A stretch of DNA of 64,000 nucleotides from Rhodamnia argentea (lineage: Eukaryota; Streptophyta; Magnoliopsida; Myrtales; Myrtaceae), in NCBI RefSeq assembly GCF_020921035.1, contig NC_063152.1, positions 4,197,001-4,261,000 of the forward strand, written 5' to 3'. Numbering within the stretch: the stretch's first letter is position 1; every line of letters starts with the position of its first letter. The notes under the pieces were generated by a model. The model searched no databases, was not told where the DNA came from, and saw nothing but the letters and a program-made list of their open reading frames with translations. The position numbers were made by a program, and so were the translations under genes. Positions 1 through 10,532 of this stretch are shown piece by piece.

Positions 1-1765
1 AACTTTCCTTTGGCTAAAATTCTTGTGCGGCACTAATTTAGTATTAAATCGTCTAATAGAAAATCGACTCAAGTGATTTTGCTTTTAAAAGTTATGTTAT
101 GACAAAACATTGTTCAAAAAGCTATGATATCAAAATGAGGGCTTGGAAGGTACAACACCGTTTATATTTTTATTGTTATCGTAAAAAAAAAAACACTTAT
201 CTTCACTTTGGCACTAATTTTCCTTTGCCTAAAAATCTTATGCAATACTAATTTAGTAAAGCCTTAAGAAAACGATTTTTTTCGGCACTCGGTTCCTTCG
301 TCTTAAGTCAAGCTCAGTTTACTTTTTGATCACTCACCCCTAGTGATGTTATGACGAAAGATTGTTTAAAAAGCTATGACATCGAAATGAGGGCCTAGAA
401 GTTATGGCACCTTTCATATTCTTACCGTTATCGTAAAAAAAAACACATATCTTCACTTCGGCACTAATTTTCCTTTGCCAATAAATCTTATGCCACGCTA
501 ACTTAGTATTAAATCATCTAATACAAAGTGAACTCAAGTGATTTTACTTTTAGAAATTATGTTATGACGAAAGATGTTCGAAAAGCTATGACATAGCAAT
601 GAGAGCATGGAAGTTCTAACAACTTTCGTATTCTCATTATTATCGTAAAAAAAAAAAAAACAACATATCTTCACTTCGGTGCTAATTTTCATTTGCCTAA
701 AAATCTTATGCGGCAGTAATTTAGTATTAAATCGTCCAATATAATATCGACTCAAGTGATTTTGCTTTTACAAATTATGTTATGATAAAAGATTGTTCGA
801 AAAGCTATGATATCGAAATGAGGGCCTTGAAGTTATGACACCGTTCATATTCTTATCATTATCGTTAATAAAAAAAAACTTATCTTCGCTTCGGCACTAA
901 TTTTCCTTGGCCTAAAAATTTTATGCGGCAATGTATTAAATTGTCTAATACACAATCTACTCAATTGATTTTGTTTTTAGAAATTATGTTATGACAAAAG
1001 ATTGTTCGCAAAGCTATGACATCAAAATGAGGGCCTATAAGTTATGACACCCTTTGTATTCTTATTGTTATCATTAAAAAATAAACTTATCTTCACTTCG
1101 ACACTAATTTTCCTTTGAGTAAAAATCATATGCGGCACTAATTTAGTATTAAATCGTCTCATGGAAAATCGGCTCAAGTGATTTTTCTTTTAAAAGTTAT
1201 GTTGTGACAAAAGATTATTCGAAAAGCTATGACATCGAAACTAGAAGTCATGACATCGTTCGTATTCTCATCATTATCGTAAAAAAAAAAAAAAACAACA
1301 CATATCTTCAATTCGGCACTAATTTTCCTTTGCCTAAAAATCTTATACGGCACTAATTTAGTATTAAATCGTTTGATAGAAAATTGACTCAAGTGATTTT
1401 GCTTTTAAAAGTTATGTTATGACAAAAGATTGATAAAAACGCTATGATATCAAAATGAGGGCCTGAAAGTTATGGCATCGTCCATATTCTCATCGTTATC
1501 GTTAAAAAAAAAAAACACTTATATCTTCACTTCGGCACTAATTTTCCTTTTCCTAAAATTCTTATGCAGCACTAACTTAATATTAAACCGTCTAATAAAA
1601 AGTTGACTCAAGTGATTTTTCTTTTAAAAGTTTTGTTATGACAAAAGATTGCTCGAAAAGCTATAACATCAAAATGAGGCCTAACATTTATAACACCATT
1701 CATATGCTTATCGTTATTGTGAAAAAAAATAGCATTTATCTTTTCTTTATGCACTAGTTTCTTTG
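1..1765. repeat. ~216 bp tandem repeat array, about 8 units
   Basis: The unit combines a stretch like 'ggcactaattttcctttg', a 'ttatgttatgacaaaagatt' stretch, an 'aaaagctatgacatcgaaat' stretch and an A-tract after 'tcattatcgt'. The GCACTAATTTTCC-type landmark recurs near 210, 460, 677, 893, 1100, 1314, 1533 and (decayed) 1750, so the period is about 205-250 bp, mostly 214-219. Units differ by substitutions and A-tract length. The array is cut by the left window edge. Short open frames here, for example minus 534-755 and 1174-1392, are near-copies of each other because they lie in the same repeat phase; they are not genes. Confidence 0.85.
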
Positions 1766-1794
1766 TAATAGTGCCACGTGTGACAGCTGGTGTT

Positions 1795-1930
1795 CACGTC
1801 AATGATTTCCCGCGAATAGGACTAAATCGGCACAAAGCGAAAATGTTTAGGACTAAATCGACAAACTTAAAAGGTTTATGACTTTTTTGATAATTTTCCA
1901 TGCTTCTAGCCCTAGAGGCTCTATGATAAC
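1795..1930. repeat. Dispersed 'aggactaaat' repeat fragment, copy 1
   Basis: The stretch carries the 'aggactaaatcg' motif twice followed by 'aggtttatgacttttttgat'. The same order ('aggactaaattgat', then 'ggtttttaacttttttgg') is found at 5290-5415. This is a dispersed intergenic repeat family; no terminal structure is visible. The rest of the 1765-2157 gap is the 3' flank of the minus-strand gene and holds nothing else I can name. Confidence 0.5.
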
Positions 1931-2156
1931 CGGAGAAATTGTCCCGGTTAATTGGAAACGCGAAGTGCACATTCAAAATAATTGTGTAATAATCTTCATC
2001 ATTTGATAAAATTCAAATTTTACGTTCAGAGTTGTCGGAAAAGAATTCAGGGGAGAAAAAGAACAAGGGAGAAACAGCATCACGGCCCACACAGCCACCA
2101 CATGAACTACAACGAACATCAAGCATGAAAACAGTCGTTTAATCAGCGCTACAGAA

Positions 2157-2708
2157 TCAGGCACCACTCTCTTCATCGCATTCGAATTGCTTCCGCGGAG
2201 AACAAAACACGATGATATCAGATTCCTGAGGCAGCCGGAACTGAACCCTCTTCCTCGAGCGCCCGTTTTCGCTGCTCCTCAAGCTACATACTTCAGAAGG
2301 GCGCTCGTCTTCGACTTCCGTGTGTTTGTCCACGGGCCTCTCCGAGGACAAACTGTCTCTCGCCTTCAAGGGCAAAGTGGCACCGATGACCCGTCTGAAG
2401 CGAGACGGGTGCACCTTGCTTGGCTTAAGCACGCAGACTTCGCCAACATCAGTGTTGGCCGAAAAGAACTGATCAAAACTAGGAGAAGCTAGCAAGCATT
2501 CCTCCAGTGTCACCGTTTCGGCTTCAGTTAATGTCTTGCCTTGTGGGTGAAGCAATCTCTGCTGCAGCTTCTCCTTCTTCTTCTTCTTGACTTTCAAGCA
2601 CTCGGGCTTGAGCAATTCGATGATGGAGGATGGTGGGGTTGGATCACCGTGGCTGATGGGGTTTGCGGGAGCTGTTGGGTGCTTGAAAGTACTTACTTTT
2701 GCACCCAT
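2157..2708 (-). CDS. Uncharacterised small plant protein, 183 aa, possible N-myristoylation
   Basis: Single-exon reading frame that I do not recognise. Two in-frame ATGs exist, at 2729 and 2708. I chose 2708 because the protein then begins MGAKVS, which fits the MGxxxS/T N-myristoylation pattern and would place it at a membrane; the upstream ATG would add MEETHQT. Visible features: a Pro-rich N terminus, a lysine run (KVKKKKKEK) near residue 40, a Ser-rich middle containing ASPSFDQFF, and a basic-hydrophobic segment KRVQFRLPQESDIIVF near the C terminus. A TATA box lies about 104 bp upstream. The overlapping plus-strand open frames are antisense shadows. That a real gene exists is likely from codon use, length and the promoter; function is unknown. 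Confidence 0.6.
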   Translation of the reverse strand: MGAKVSTFKHPTAPANPISHGDPTPPSSIIELLKPECLKVKKKKKEKLQQRLLHPQGKTLTEAETVTLEECLLASPSFDQFFSANTDVGEVCVLKPSKVHPSRFRRVIGATLPLKARDSLSSERPVDKHTEVEDERPSEVCSLRSSENGRSRKRVQFRLPQESDIIVFCSPRKQFECDEESGA

Positions 2709-2811
2709 CGTTTGATGGGTCTCCTCCAAATTTGAGGAGGACTACCTTGTGCCAATGTCAATATCAAGAAGACATTGAATGGATCACGTAAAGATTTGTT
2801 CTTGACTAGGC

Positions 2812-2818
2812 TATATAT
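2812..2818 (-). promoter_or_regulatory. TATA box for the 2157-2708 gene
   Basis: On the minus strand the sequence reads gcatatatagcc, a canonical plant TATA box about 104 bp upstream of the chosen ATG. This leaves room for a leader of roughly 70 nt. Confidence 0.45.
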
Positions 2819-3199
2819 GCATGCGCAGACGCATAGATTGGTGGGCGGAAAGAGCAAGAAGAAGATGATGATGGCAGTACCTCAGATTCTTCTGCTCATG
2901 GATCATTGGCCAATTGGGAATCAGAAGGAACGCAGGACGCGTTAAGGAGACGATTCCCAAGTAGATTCATGATGCGGGAGGGATCACAGACGAAGACAAC
3001 TGAGGTAGAACTTTGCTCTTTCTTGTTTTTCTTACACAGCGAACTCCCAAGAAAGATCATACTGCTATGTTCCATTCTTGTCTTATCCCAGATCCAGAGT
3101 CGTCGTCTGGAATCCTAACGAAAAGGGCTGAGATGTCTTGTTCTCAATCGATGTATTCACAGAGGATTCTCAGCTTGTGGGGGGTGAGAATCCATTAAC

Positions 3200-4110
3200 T
3201 AAACGACATAATTGGTTGGCATGATACATTGCAAGCAACGCTGTTAGTTTGGAATGTCAAAATTGCCCACAATGTTAAAGTTAATAATCGCCGAATGTCG
3301 TTTTTCGGCTTTTAATTAAGAAAGACAGGATCCCTGGGCCAACTCCGGATAGGAAGTATCACGGACAAATGAACAACGACCAATTCAAGTCCAAATAGAA
3401 ATGTACAGACGCAAATCTTGCTGGACTTTAATGACAGCAAGATTTGATAATACAGACTAGATAAATTAACCAGATGTTAAGAAATTATACCGTAATTTAA
3501 TTGACGACACAGCTTGGGAAGGCGAAAGTACTATGCCCAAATTTAATAGACGACATAATACTCAAGACGGAGACACACGCGGGAATTTAATCAACCAAGT
3601 GAATCTAAAAGTCACAACTATGAAAAATAAAATGTGATACACTTAAGTAAAGATAAAGTAAACTTGTTTGATATGTGCGGGCTTCTAATGAACACTGACA
3701 GCATTTATAATGATCCTATGGTAACCGCCTTCTGACGATTTCTACCGGTTGCATTTCCTCAAGTAACTTCAGTCGATTGCCTTCATGTTCTTATATTTCG
3801 ACAAGTCTCGAGCCCATGTTTTCAAACAGTTTCCCTAGCCATGTGTGAACTGCTCCATGATCTTCTTTCTCGTAATAGTCGCTGTCTCACGATCTTGCTC
3901 TAAAGTGGTAATTATTCCCTCTAAAAAACGTGTGCCCCTACCTCAATTGTCTTGCCGATTTAAATTTTCAAAATGGTGTTTCAATATCCCTCTAATAAAT
4001 ATTCGTTGGCAATTCTCATATCAGTGCCTACCAACCATTCATCGTTGTATTTTGACAACTGAATACGTGGCATTGATGAATATCAATGTCGAAATGATTG
4101 GAGAAACGCT
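3200..4110. other. Intergenic, nothing recognised
   Basis: AT-rich non-coding sequence without a long frame, a tandem repeat or a terminal repeat that I could identify. The short open frame near 3845-4114 has no family features. Confidence 0.5.
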
Positions 4111-4114
4111 CTAA

Positions 4115-4370
4115 TATAGCATGGTTCCTCCAATTTTCGTGAAACTTCGTTCTTTCCATGACATTTCTATCCAAAATTTATTCATAAAAGCAAAAACTCG
4201 CCAAAAAAAAAATGACGGAAAGATGAGTTACACTGTTAAGAAGATTTGCCCTCTTAAATTGGACGCAATAGGATAAATGACTAGAAAAATGTTGTAACAA
4301 CATGGTTTCTTCTATTTTCGAGAAATTTCCTTCTTTTCATGACATTCCTCTAGAAAAGTTATGCATACGT
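4115..4370. repeat. Dispersed repeat shared with 15688-15870
   Basis: The order of motifs 'ttcgttctttccatgacatt', 'gatgagttacactgt' and 'aagaagatttgccctctt' is repeated at 15688-15870 in the same orientation. A further partial copy of the first motif lies at 4300-4360 ('ttcttttcatgacattcctc'). It is a diverged dispersed repeat; no ends or target duplications were found. The 4370-4870 flank holds nothing recognised. Confidence 0.6.
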
Positions 4371-4976
4371 GTCATTCACTTGTTTGTTCCCATTCACGTG
4401 CTAGGCATGTGTTTATCGACAACCGGATTATTTTTTGTTGTCAACAAGCACATATAGTGAAGACTTCTAGTCTCTTCGTCGTCTTCTATTTTTTCCTTTC
4501 GAAGGAGAAAAATTGCAATCTGTTGAAGCATTGTAGCCTTTGTTATGATGTCGAGATTTGTGTGTGTTGCTCACTTTGGCCATCCGGTCAGGGAAGCTTT
4601 GAGCCCCTGCCAATAATATACAACTACCCATGGATCTAGATCGATGTAATATTTATCTCTACTTTAACACGAGTCTCCCAGTCAAAGATAGGTAGCTGTT
4701 GTTTTGTCTGGAGATCCGATACACACTTTCAAGGATGGGCTTGAGCTATGTTTTACACACGGAGTTGGCATGGGATTCCCACAAGCATCGCCATTTACTG
4801 ATGCTTGGGACGAGGTATCGTTCGCATTGATATGTGGTCTCACGATTTGGGATAAATATCAAAAAAAGAAAAAGTCTTAAACCTATTGTAGGAATACTAC
4901 TTCAGTTCTAAAATTTTCAATTTAGCCCATTTCGTCTTAAACATTTTGCCAATTTGCCAATGGTCATATTGGATAA

Positions 4977-5165
4977 TTTTGGCCAGAAATCATCGACTTG
5001 GAAGGTAGTCATCTAACGTGGTACATCCAGCGTTGACGTGGATAATTTTCGTAATTTTTTCTAAAAGAATTCTTTTGGCCGAAGATCATCGACTAGGAAG
5101 TCGGTCTTCTAACATGGTATGTCTAGCGTTGATATGGACAATTTTCGTAATTTTTTTAATAAAAT
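4977..5165. repeat. 96 bp tandem duplication
   Basis: Two head-to-tail copies start at 4977 and 5073, both with 'ttttggcc', a 'atcatcgact' core and 'attttcgtaattttttt' at the end. Several substitutions separate the copies, so the duplication is not recent. Confidence 0.7.
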
Positions 5166-5289
5166 TATGAATTTTTCTTTTTTTTCTTTTGATTTTCTAT
5201 TATTGAAGAAATTATTTTAAAATATACAAAATATTTCCATGTCGGTGCCGACCGTCCTACGTCCACGACAGTAATTTCTAGCCATAAGT

Positions 5290-5415
5290 GGCCGAAATGA
5301 CTACATTAATAATTCGTTAAAAGGTCTAGAACTAAATTGATCACATTTAAAAATTTAGGACTAAATTGATATCTGATAGGTTTTTAACTTTTTTGGTTGT
5401 TTTTACCTCACGATT
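5290..5415. repeat. Dispersed 'aggactaaat' repeat fragment, copy 2
   Basis: Second copy of the family described at 1795-1930. It shares 'aggactaaattgat' and the T-rich 'taacttttttggt' end. The stretch 5415-6015 that follows shows nothing recognisable. Confidence 0.5.
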
Positions 5416-6016
5416 TTGTCCTATCAAAAAGGCTCTTGTGCGGGAATGGGTAAGCCCCTAATTATAAGCCACAACCATTCTTGGGTCTCGAGTAGCATGA
5501 AAATTATCCCTCCCTTACCACCTTTTGAACTTGCACATTTTTCCTATATATGTATTATAGAAATACGAATCAGATCGGGTATGTGTCACTGAACTTACAT
5601 TACATGAAAATGGATCAAAACAGGTTAAATAGGTCTATTGGGTCGGACATGTTCAGATCGGCCTAATTCAACCGTTTGACGGGTCTACTTAGAGGTAACC
5701 TTACTTATAATGGAAGTTGATATCTTAATCAGGCCAAAAAGACCAAAAGAGACCATCGACCGATCTTCTCTGTGTAGTATTTGTCGATAGTAACATTGTA
5801 CTTACAGCTTGTAGACAATCTTTTGTATATCTGAATGTCACACATTGCGATAGGCACGTGCCAATCATCTCACTTCTGATGAAATCTGATGTTTGATATT
5901 AGAAGTTGTTTCAAATCAAAGGTTGTGATATTTTCGTCCCTAACCCTAATATAAGCAGCCTAAGCAGGTCTTTCACGTCTCTCGGTCTTTAGTTTTTCCT
6001 CATTCAATAACGATTG

Positions 6017-6207
6017 TTTAGGGTCCGTTTATTTCTCGAAAAATTGATGATTTGAAACATATTTTCCTAAAAATGATCTTAAAATAATTAGCCAGTGAAC
6101 AATAATTTTATTCTTGATATTAATTTATATTTAAATATTTTCGTAAACGATGAAAATATCTTTCATCTATTCATTTTTAATTATTTATTTTTCACGAAAT
6201 AAAGATA
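6017..6207. mobile_element. Small AT-rich inverted-repeat element (MITE-like)
   Basis: The left end 'tttatttctcgaaaaattga' and the reverse complement of the right end ('tttatttcgtgaaaaataaa') match over most of their length, forming an imperfect terminal inverted repeat around an AT-rich core. Related sequence with the same 'tatttttctaaaaatgat' and 'aatattttcgtaaacgatga' motifs recurs at 7316-7495, 36785-37015, 43640-43980 and 50420-50620, so this is a dispersed family. Exact termini and target duplications were not resolved. Confidence 0.5.
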
Positions 6208-6240
6208 CTTTGCAATTTTCAATTCAATTCTAGCCTGTTA

Positions 6241-6747
6241 GGAGCTGCATGATAACACTTCTGCTTCTGGATTTCTCTGCCGGAAGTCAATCTGGTAGGA
6301 AAATCCGTTTGGTAAAAACATTGCCGAAGTAGAAATCCGTTTGGTATACAAATTGATTTATGATAGGATTTTTAACTTATGGTATGATTTTCAACTTCTG
6401 GCAAAGTTTTTGGCCAACTTTGAGAAATAAAAAAATTTTACTTCTCCGCTCTAGAATCACTTTTTCGACCACATCGACCTCCGCCCGTCCACCTCTGCCG
6501 GCCGCCCGCCTACCACGCCGCCCTCCGCCTCACCACCCGCAGATGGCTAGCGGGTCGGCGGCAGGTCGCGGTCGGCCGTCGAAAATTTTGTTGATAATGT
6601 TTCAAAAGTAGAAATTTTCAACCGTTACCAAACGAATTTCTACGATGCAGAAGTAAAAAAATCAACTTCTGCTTTTGAGAAGAAGTAGAGAAATCAACTC
6701 ACGGTTAGAAGTTCATTTCTCGGGGAGAAATGTTACCATGCGCGCCC
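6241..6747. mobile_element. Tourist-like MITE (PIF/Harbinger type), 507 bp
   Basis: The terminal inverted repeats are GGAGCTGCATGATAACACTT on the left and GGGCGCGCATGGTAACATTT on the right (reverse complement), matching in about 15 of the first 21 positions. The element is flanked on both sides by TTA (6238-6240 and 6748-6750), the 3 bp target duplication expected of PIF/Harbinger Tourist-like MITEs. The interior is non-coding, with a GC-rich pocket at 6476-6590. A related, shorter element in the opposite relative orientation is at 26270-26600. Confidence 0.75.
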
Positions 6748-7315
6748 TTACTTTTCTGCTACGTCACTTTTTATTAGGAAGTACAATGCCTTACATTTTT
6801 CAATGCACGAATCACATGCGTGACGTTAAATTGAGACGCGAAAATATTGGTAAAATCCACACAAAAAAAGCAGTCAGTTTTTTTTTGGTCAAAGTTAATT
6901 AAGTGTGTTTTGACTCTTGAGGACGACACTCACTTAGAACGATCCAAAAAGTTCGTAATTCATCCAAAAGTTTTCGGTCCAATATCGTAGCCATCATTGA
7001 ACGTGAGATCCATTGAACCTAGATGAGAAAAAAGAATATCACAAATACCATGACTTTCATAAGGCGTTCGCTTAAATATCATAATTTTTCTTTTAATCAT
7101 TTGAGTGTCGTAATCGATATACAGAGTCCACTTGAGTGCTATAACTTTTTTCGATGACTTGAATGTCGTATAACTTGTCAATCAATCATTTATGCATCAT
7201 AATTTTTTAAAAAACATTGGCATTCAAATGAGCATTTTTTTTTAAGTTGTGGCACTCTAGTGGTTAAAAAAAAGTCAAACCAAAAGAGCGTCGTATGAAA
7301 GTTATGCACTTAATC

Positions 7316-7495
7316 TCCATTTGTTTTGCAAAAAATAAATTATTGAAAAAATATTTTCCTAAAAACAATCGTTTGTATCATTTAAAATAATTAGCCAATA
7401 AAAAAAATTCAGTATCGACGATAATTAATGTTTGAATATTTATGTGGACCATTAAAATATTTTTTTTGTTCATTTATGTAAGCTGTAGAAACTAT
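7316..7495. mobile_element. Copy of the AT-rich MITE-like family
   Basis: The stretch shares 'aaaatattttcctaaaaac', 'taaaataattagcca' and 'ttgaatatttatgtgga' with 6017-6207. It is diverged and its ends are unclear. Confidence 0.4.
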
Positions 7496-7504
7496 CGTTC
7501 TTGC

Positions 7505-7577
7505 TAAAATGTACTCTCTTTTTTTTTTTGGTCAAGTAAAATGTACTTTATTTTTGGGGTCGGAGGTAAAATGTACT
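7505..7577. mobile_element. Two very short T-tailed insertions between three copies of one target sequence
   Basis: The 11 bp word taaaatgtact occurs at 7505-7515, 7537-7547 and 7567-7577. The first and second copies enclose 21 bp made of a T-tract ending in GGTCAAG; the second and third enclose 19 bp ending in GGGGTCGGAGG. Read on the minus strand, each insert ends in GACC or CC followed by an A-tract. This fits reverse-transcribed tail-only insertions with target-site duplications. Confidence 0.5.
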
Positions 7578-7739
7578 TCAAATTATTCATTTTTGGCGAT
7601 ATATGCACAACCTCATGACATGTTCATTATCGTGAACCTAGACACTATTTTGGTTCATTGAACTTGGTCATGTACCTCCGTGCCGTTTGTAGTTTCACAA
7701 AAGAACAGAACTAACAAAAAACAAAAAAAAAAAAAAAAA

Positions 7740-8045
7740 AAACAGATTCAAACTGTCCGTCGAGTCGCCACATCTCATGACGTGTACGAGTCGGGAATAA
7801 AGCACATGAGATTTCTCTGCCACGTGGAGCTTAGCTCTTCCACGTGTCAAATTTTTTTTACCACCTTCCACGTGCCATCGGACATCCCCCATCCCGCGTC
7901 CTTGGCAGTGGGGGATCACGGGGGCGCTTCGTGGCAGAACATGGGAGTCACGCTTCGTTAACGTGAACGGCCGTTTGACGCCGTCCGTCATTGCGCAGAG
8001 ACATCGCCGGCTGACTGACGGCAGTCAAAGTCAGTAGAGTCCACC
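7740..8045. repeat. G-box-rich dispersed repeat, copy 1
   Basis: About 300 bp duplicated at 9240-9575 in the same orientation. Shared landmarks are 'gccacatc.catgacgtgta', 'ccgtttgacgccgtc' and 'agtcaaagtca'. It contains three CACGTG G-boxes (7821, 7841, 7869). In plants G-boxes bind bZIP and bHLH factors; whether these are used is unknown, since no gene starts within 2 kb. Confidence 0.65.
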
Positions 8046-8205
8046 GTTACTATGGCAATGACGACAAAATAGGTTTCGGTAACATTTATCATTTTTATAC
8101 GAAGGAAATGCTTAAGAAAGATCGGTCCGCTCAATTTTAGGCAGCATGCGTAGTTTAATCTAAGTCACGTGCATGTTCAATTTTGACTATAGTTCATGGA
8201 GTTTC

Positions 8206-8244
8206 ATCTCAGGATTTTTTTTTTTTGTCGAAATCTCGGGATTT
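8206..8244. mobile_element. Very short T-tailed insertion with direct repeats
   Basis: atctcaggattt (8206-8217) and atctcgggattt (8233-8244) differ at one base and enclose about 15 bp consisting of a T-tract followed by GTCGAA. The minus strand reads TTCGAC-A(n), matching the insert end at 9343-9361. Confidence 0.5.
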
Positions 8245-8263
8245 AATGACGTTGGAATGTAGT

Positions 8264-8516
8264 TGTGACATCCCGGACTCGAGAAGTATGAAGAGATGGA
8301 CTAAGATCGCCTTGGCAATACTCGGGCAAGGCTAAGATGCTTCTCTCCAATCTCACATCACTTAGAGTAGAGGTCCTAGGCTAGTTTATAAGGATTTGGG
8401 AGCTTTTAACTTGCATGAGACCTTTTTCCGGGCCGGCTGTCCGAAAAAACAAAATCGTGAGGCTTGCAAAGCCCAAAACGGACAATATTATGCAAGTAGG
8501 ACCTCCGGGCGTTATA
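8264..8516. mobile_element. Solo LTR, 253 bp, with 5 bp target duplication
   Basis: The sequence begins TGTGACATCCCGG and ends CGGGCGTTATA, and is flanked on both sides by GTAGT (8259-8263 and 8517-8521), the 5 bp target duplication left by LTR retrotransposons. The usual terminal CA appears decayed to TA. The size suits a short LTR of the TRIM class. An internal 'agcccaaaacggacaatatt' string is of the kind common in plant LTRs. No second LTR or internal coding region is present, so it is a solo LTR left by recombination. Confidence 0.65.
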
Positions 8517-8639
8517 GTAGTATTCTTTGTTCGATATTATATGGAATTTTATATTAGGCTATCATCATCGTACTTTTATTTATCGTCTTACTATGTTGTT
8601 TATGTGACCGATGCATGCAATTATTAATTGACAGTGCAC

Positions 8640-9235
8640 AATCACATCTTGTGTTGAATTACACCTTCTTTTTTTTTTTTTGGTCAAAGTAACATTTTAT
8701 TCATTCCTGCAAAAAAGAGAGAGAAATAACGTAGTCCAACCGCAAACCAGACAAATTTCATATAAGTTCAAAGTAAAACAAGCTCCAAATAACGAGACGA
8801 ATCATCATAACAAGAATATGGATCACTCGCATAAATAGCAAATATTTGACTTCTTCAAATCAAGATCGACGATGGATCACAAAATCCGTCTTTAACAATG
8901 AGCATGCACCGAGATTTGAATTGATAAATGAACTTAAATAGATTGATAAATGAACGTAGTTCCTTGCTCGTTTTATTCCATAACTTGTTCGACTCCACAT
9001 GCTTTCTTCGCACAATCTCAACCACGTGTGAATTAGCGATGCACATCGCTCCTCTTCGAGATTTATTCTATTCTATACGATTATACATGTGGTCGCCCTT
9101 CCTCGTACTTACGGAGAAAACCCAAAAAAAATTATTGATAATGATCGAACTAAATATGATAATCGGGCACATGATGATAGAAAAATAAGCGATTTATTAA
9201 AAAAAGAAAAGAAGAAGAACACAAAAAGACAGAAA
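8640..9235. other. Intergenic AT-rich sequence
   Basis: A T-tract followed by GGTCAAAG sits at 8668-8688, resembling the reverse of the (TTTG)ACC-A(n) tails seen elsewhere, but no flanking direct repeat was found. Nothing else is recognised. Confidence 0.4.
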
Positions 9236-9239
9236 AAAA

Positions 9240-9575
9240 AAAAAAGATTCAAGCTCTCCGTCGATTCGCCACATCGCATGACGTGTATAACAACTAGCGC
9301 AAGAGGAATCAACCTATTCCCAAAAAAAAAATGTCCCTTTGCTTTCGACCAAAAAAAAAAAGTTCCTTTGCCACGTGTACAACGGGCGCAAAAAATACTT
9401 TCCTATTCCACGTGGAACTCAGCCCTTCCACGTGTCATCGAACATCTCGAAATGCGTCTCCTCGCGTGGGACCACGTGGGCGCTTCACGGTGGAGCGTGC
9501 ACTTCATAAACGGTCGTTTGACGCCGTCATCGCTCGCTGACCCACTATAGTCAAAGTCACTCGAGTCCAGCGGCC
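9240..9575. repeat. G-box-rich dispersed repeat, copy 2
   Basis: Second copy of the block at 7740-8045. It carries four CACGTG G-boxes (9372, 9409, 9429, 9473), the 'cggtcgtttgacgccgtc' landmark and the 'agtcaaagtcactcgagtcc' end. A short A-tailed insertion at 9343-9361 lies inside this copy and is absent from copy 1. Confidence 0.65.
9333..9371. mobile_element. Very short A-tailed insertion with direct repeats
   Basis: gtccctttgc (9333-9342) and gttcctttgc (9362-9371) differ at one base and enclose 19 bp reading TTTCGACC-A(n). Confidence 0.5.
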
Positions 9576-10457
9576 CCTTGGTATAGCATGTGGACATGGC
9601 GAGAAAGAATTGAGGCTCGCTTGCTTCCAAAAAGATCGTCAATTTAAAAAATAGATCGTTTGCATCGAATATTTTCATTATGATTTTTGATAAATTAAAG
9701 AAAACTTTTTTACCAAATCATTTATTTTTTGCAAAAACAAACGAAGCCGTACTTTATGTATATTTAAAATCCTTTCAATTTATCTAAGTATAAAAAGATT
9801 CAAGGAGATCTCTTCATCTATATTTTAATAAACATAATTAATTTACAACTCCATCATTTTGAATGCCCTCTTTTGCTCTGCTAAACTTTTCTTTTCATTT
9901 TTATATAAAATCCAAAACTTACAAGGAATACCTTCTTTTCTCAACAAAAAAAAAATCTCATGAAATAGTTCGAATCAAGCCTTTGTCTCGGCTACTCACG
10001 AGAGCTAACTAAATTTCGCAGAAAGAAGAATTATTTAAAAATATTTTTTGAAAAATAATCGTTTAAATCGCTTGCAAAAGTAAATGACAACAAATAATTT
10101 CATCAATTTTTTCAAATAATGTGAGCGATAATTTAAAAAAAAAAATTCTACAAACGAAACAAAATGGTACGTAGGATAAGGGCATAGCCATTGAGATTGA
10201 GTGACAAGCAAGTCCAAAGCAAAAGTGGGACCCAAAGTATGTATTTGGCCTTTGCTTGTGGAGAGATTCTTAATTTCGTCGAAATTCACCCGCGAATTAC
10301 GACCACGTACACCGTCCAAGCAGCGACCGGAGTACCACGTTAACGCCGTCCCTTGCACCCACGTTATATCTCCATTGTTTCTTCATCCTCTCGTCATTGT
10401 CGTCCTTCCATGTGCACACCATTTCACCATCATCTCCACACCAAGAAGAAACTCCAT

Positions 10458-10464
10458 TATAAAT
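10458..10464 (+). promoter_or_regulatory. TATA box of the DUF506 gene
   Basis: TATAAAT lies 69-75 bp upstream of the ATG at 10533, in a suitable position for a short leader. Further upstream the sequence returns to AT-rich repeats. Confidence 0.5.
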
Positions 10465-10532
10465 CTGTCCCCGCTTTCCTCGACAGTTCCTTCACGAACC
10501 CTCCACAGACCGGCGGACGGACGGACTGAGAG

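Noticed and set aside
534-1392. Two similar minus-strand open frames (534-755, 1174-1392)
   Set aside because: They are the same phase of neighbouring 216 bp repeat units; the similarity comes from the repeat, not from a gene family.
2852-3004. Exon-like plus-strand frame (SDSSAHGSLANWESEG and following) ending before a GT
   Set aside because: Composition looks coding, but no second exon, promoter or family could be found, and it lies just upstream of a minus-strand gene.
6876-6900. T-tract followed by GGTCAAAG, like the short insertions
   Set aside because: No matching direct repeats on its two sides, so not counted in the insertion class.
8655-8690. T-tract followed by GGTCAAAGT
   Set aside because: Same tail sequence, but no flanking duplication found; could be the end of a longer element whose other end I could not locate.
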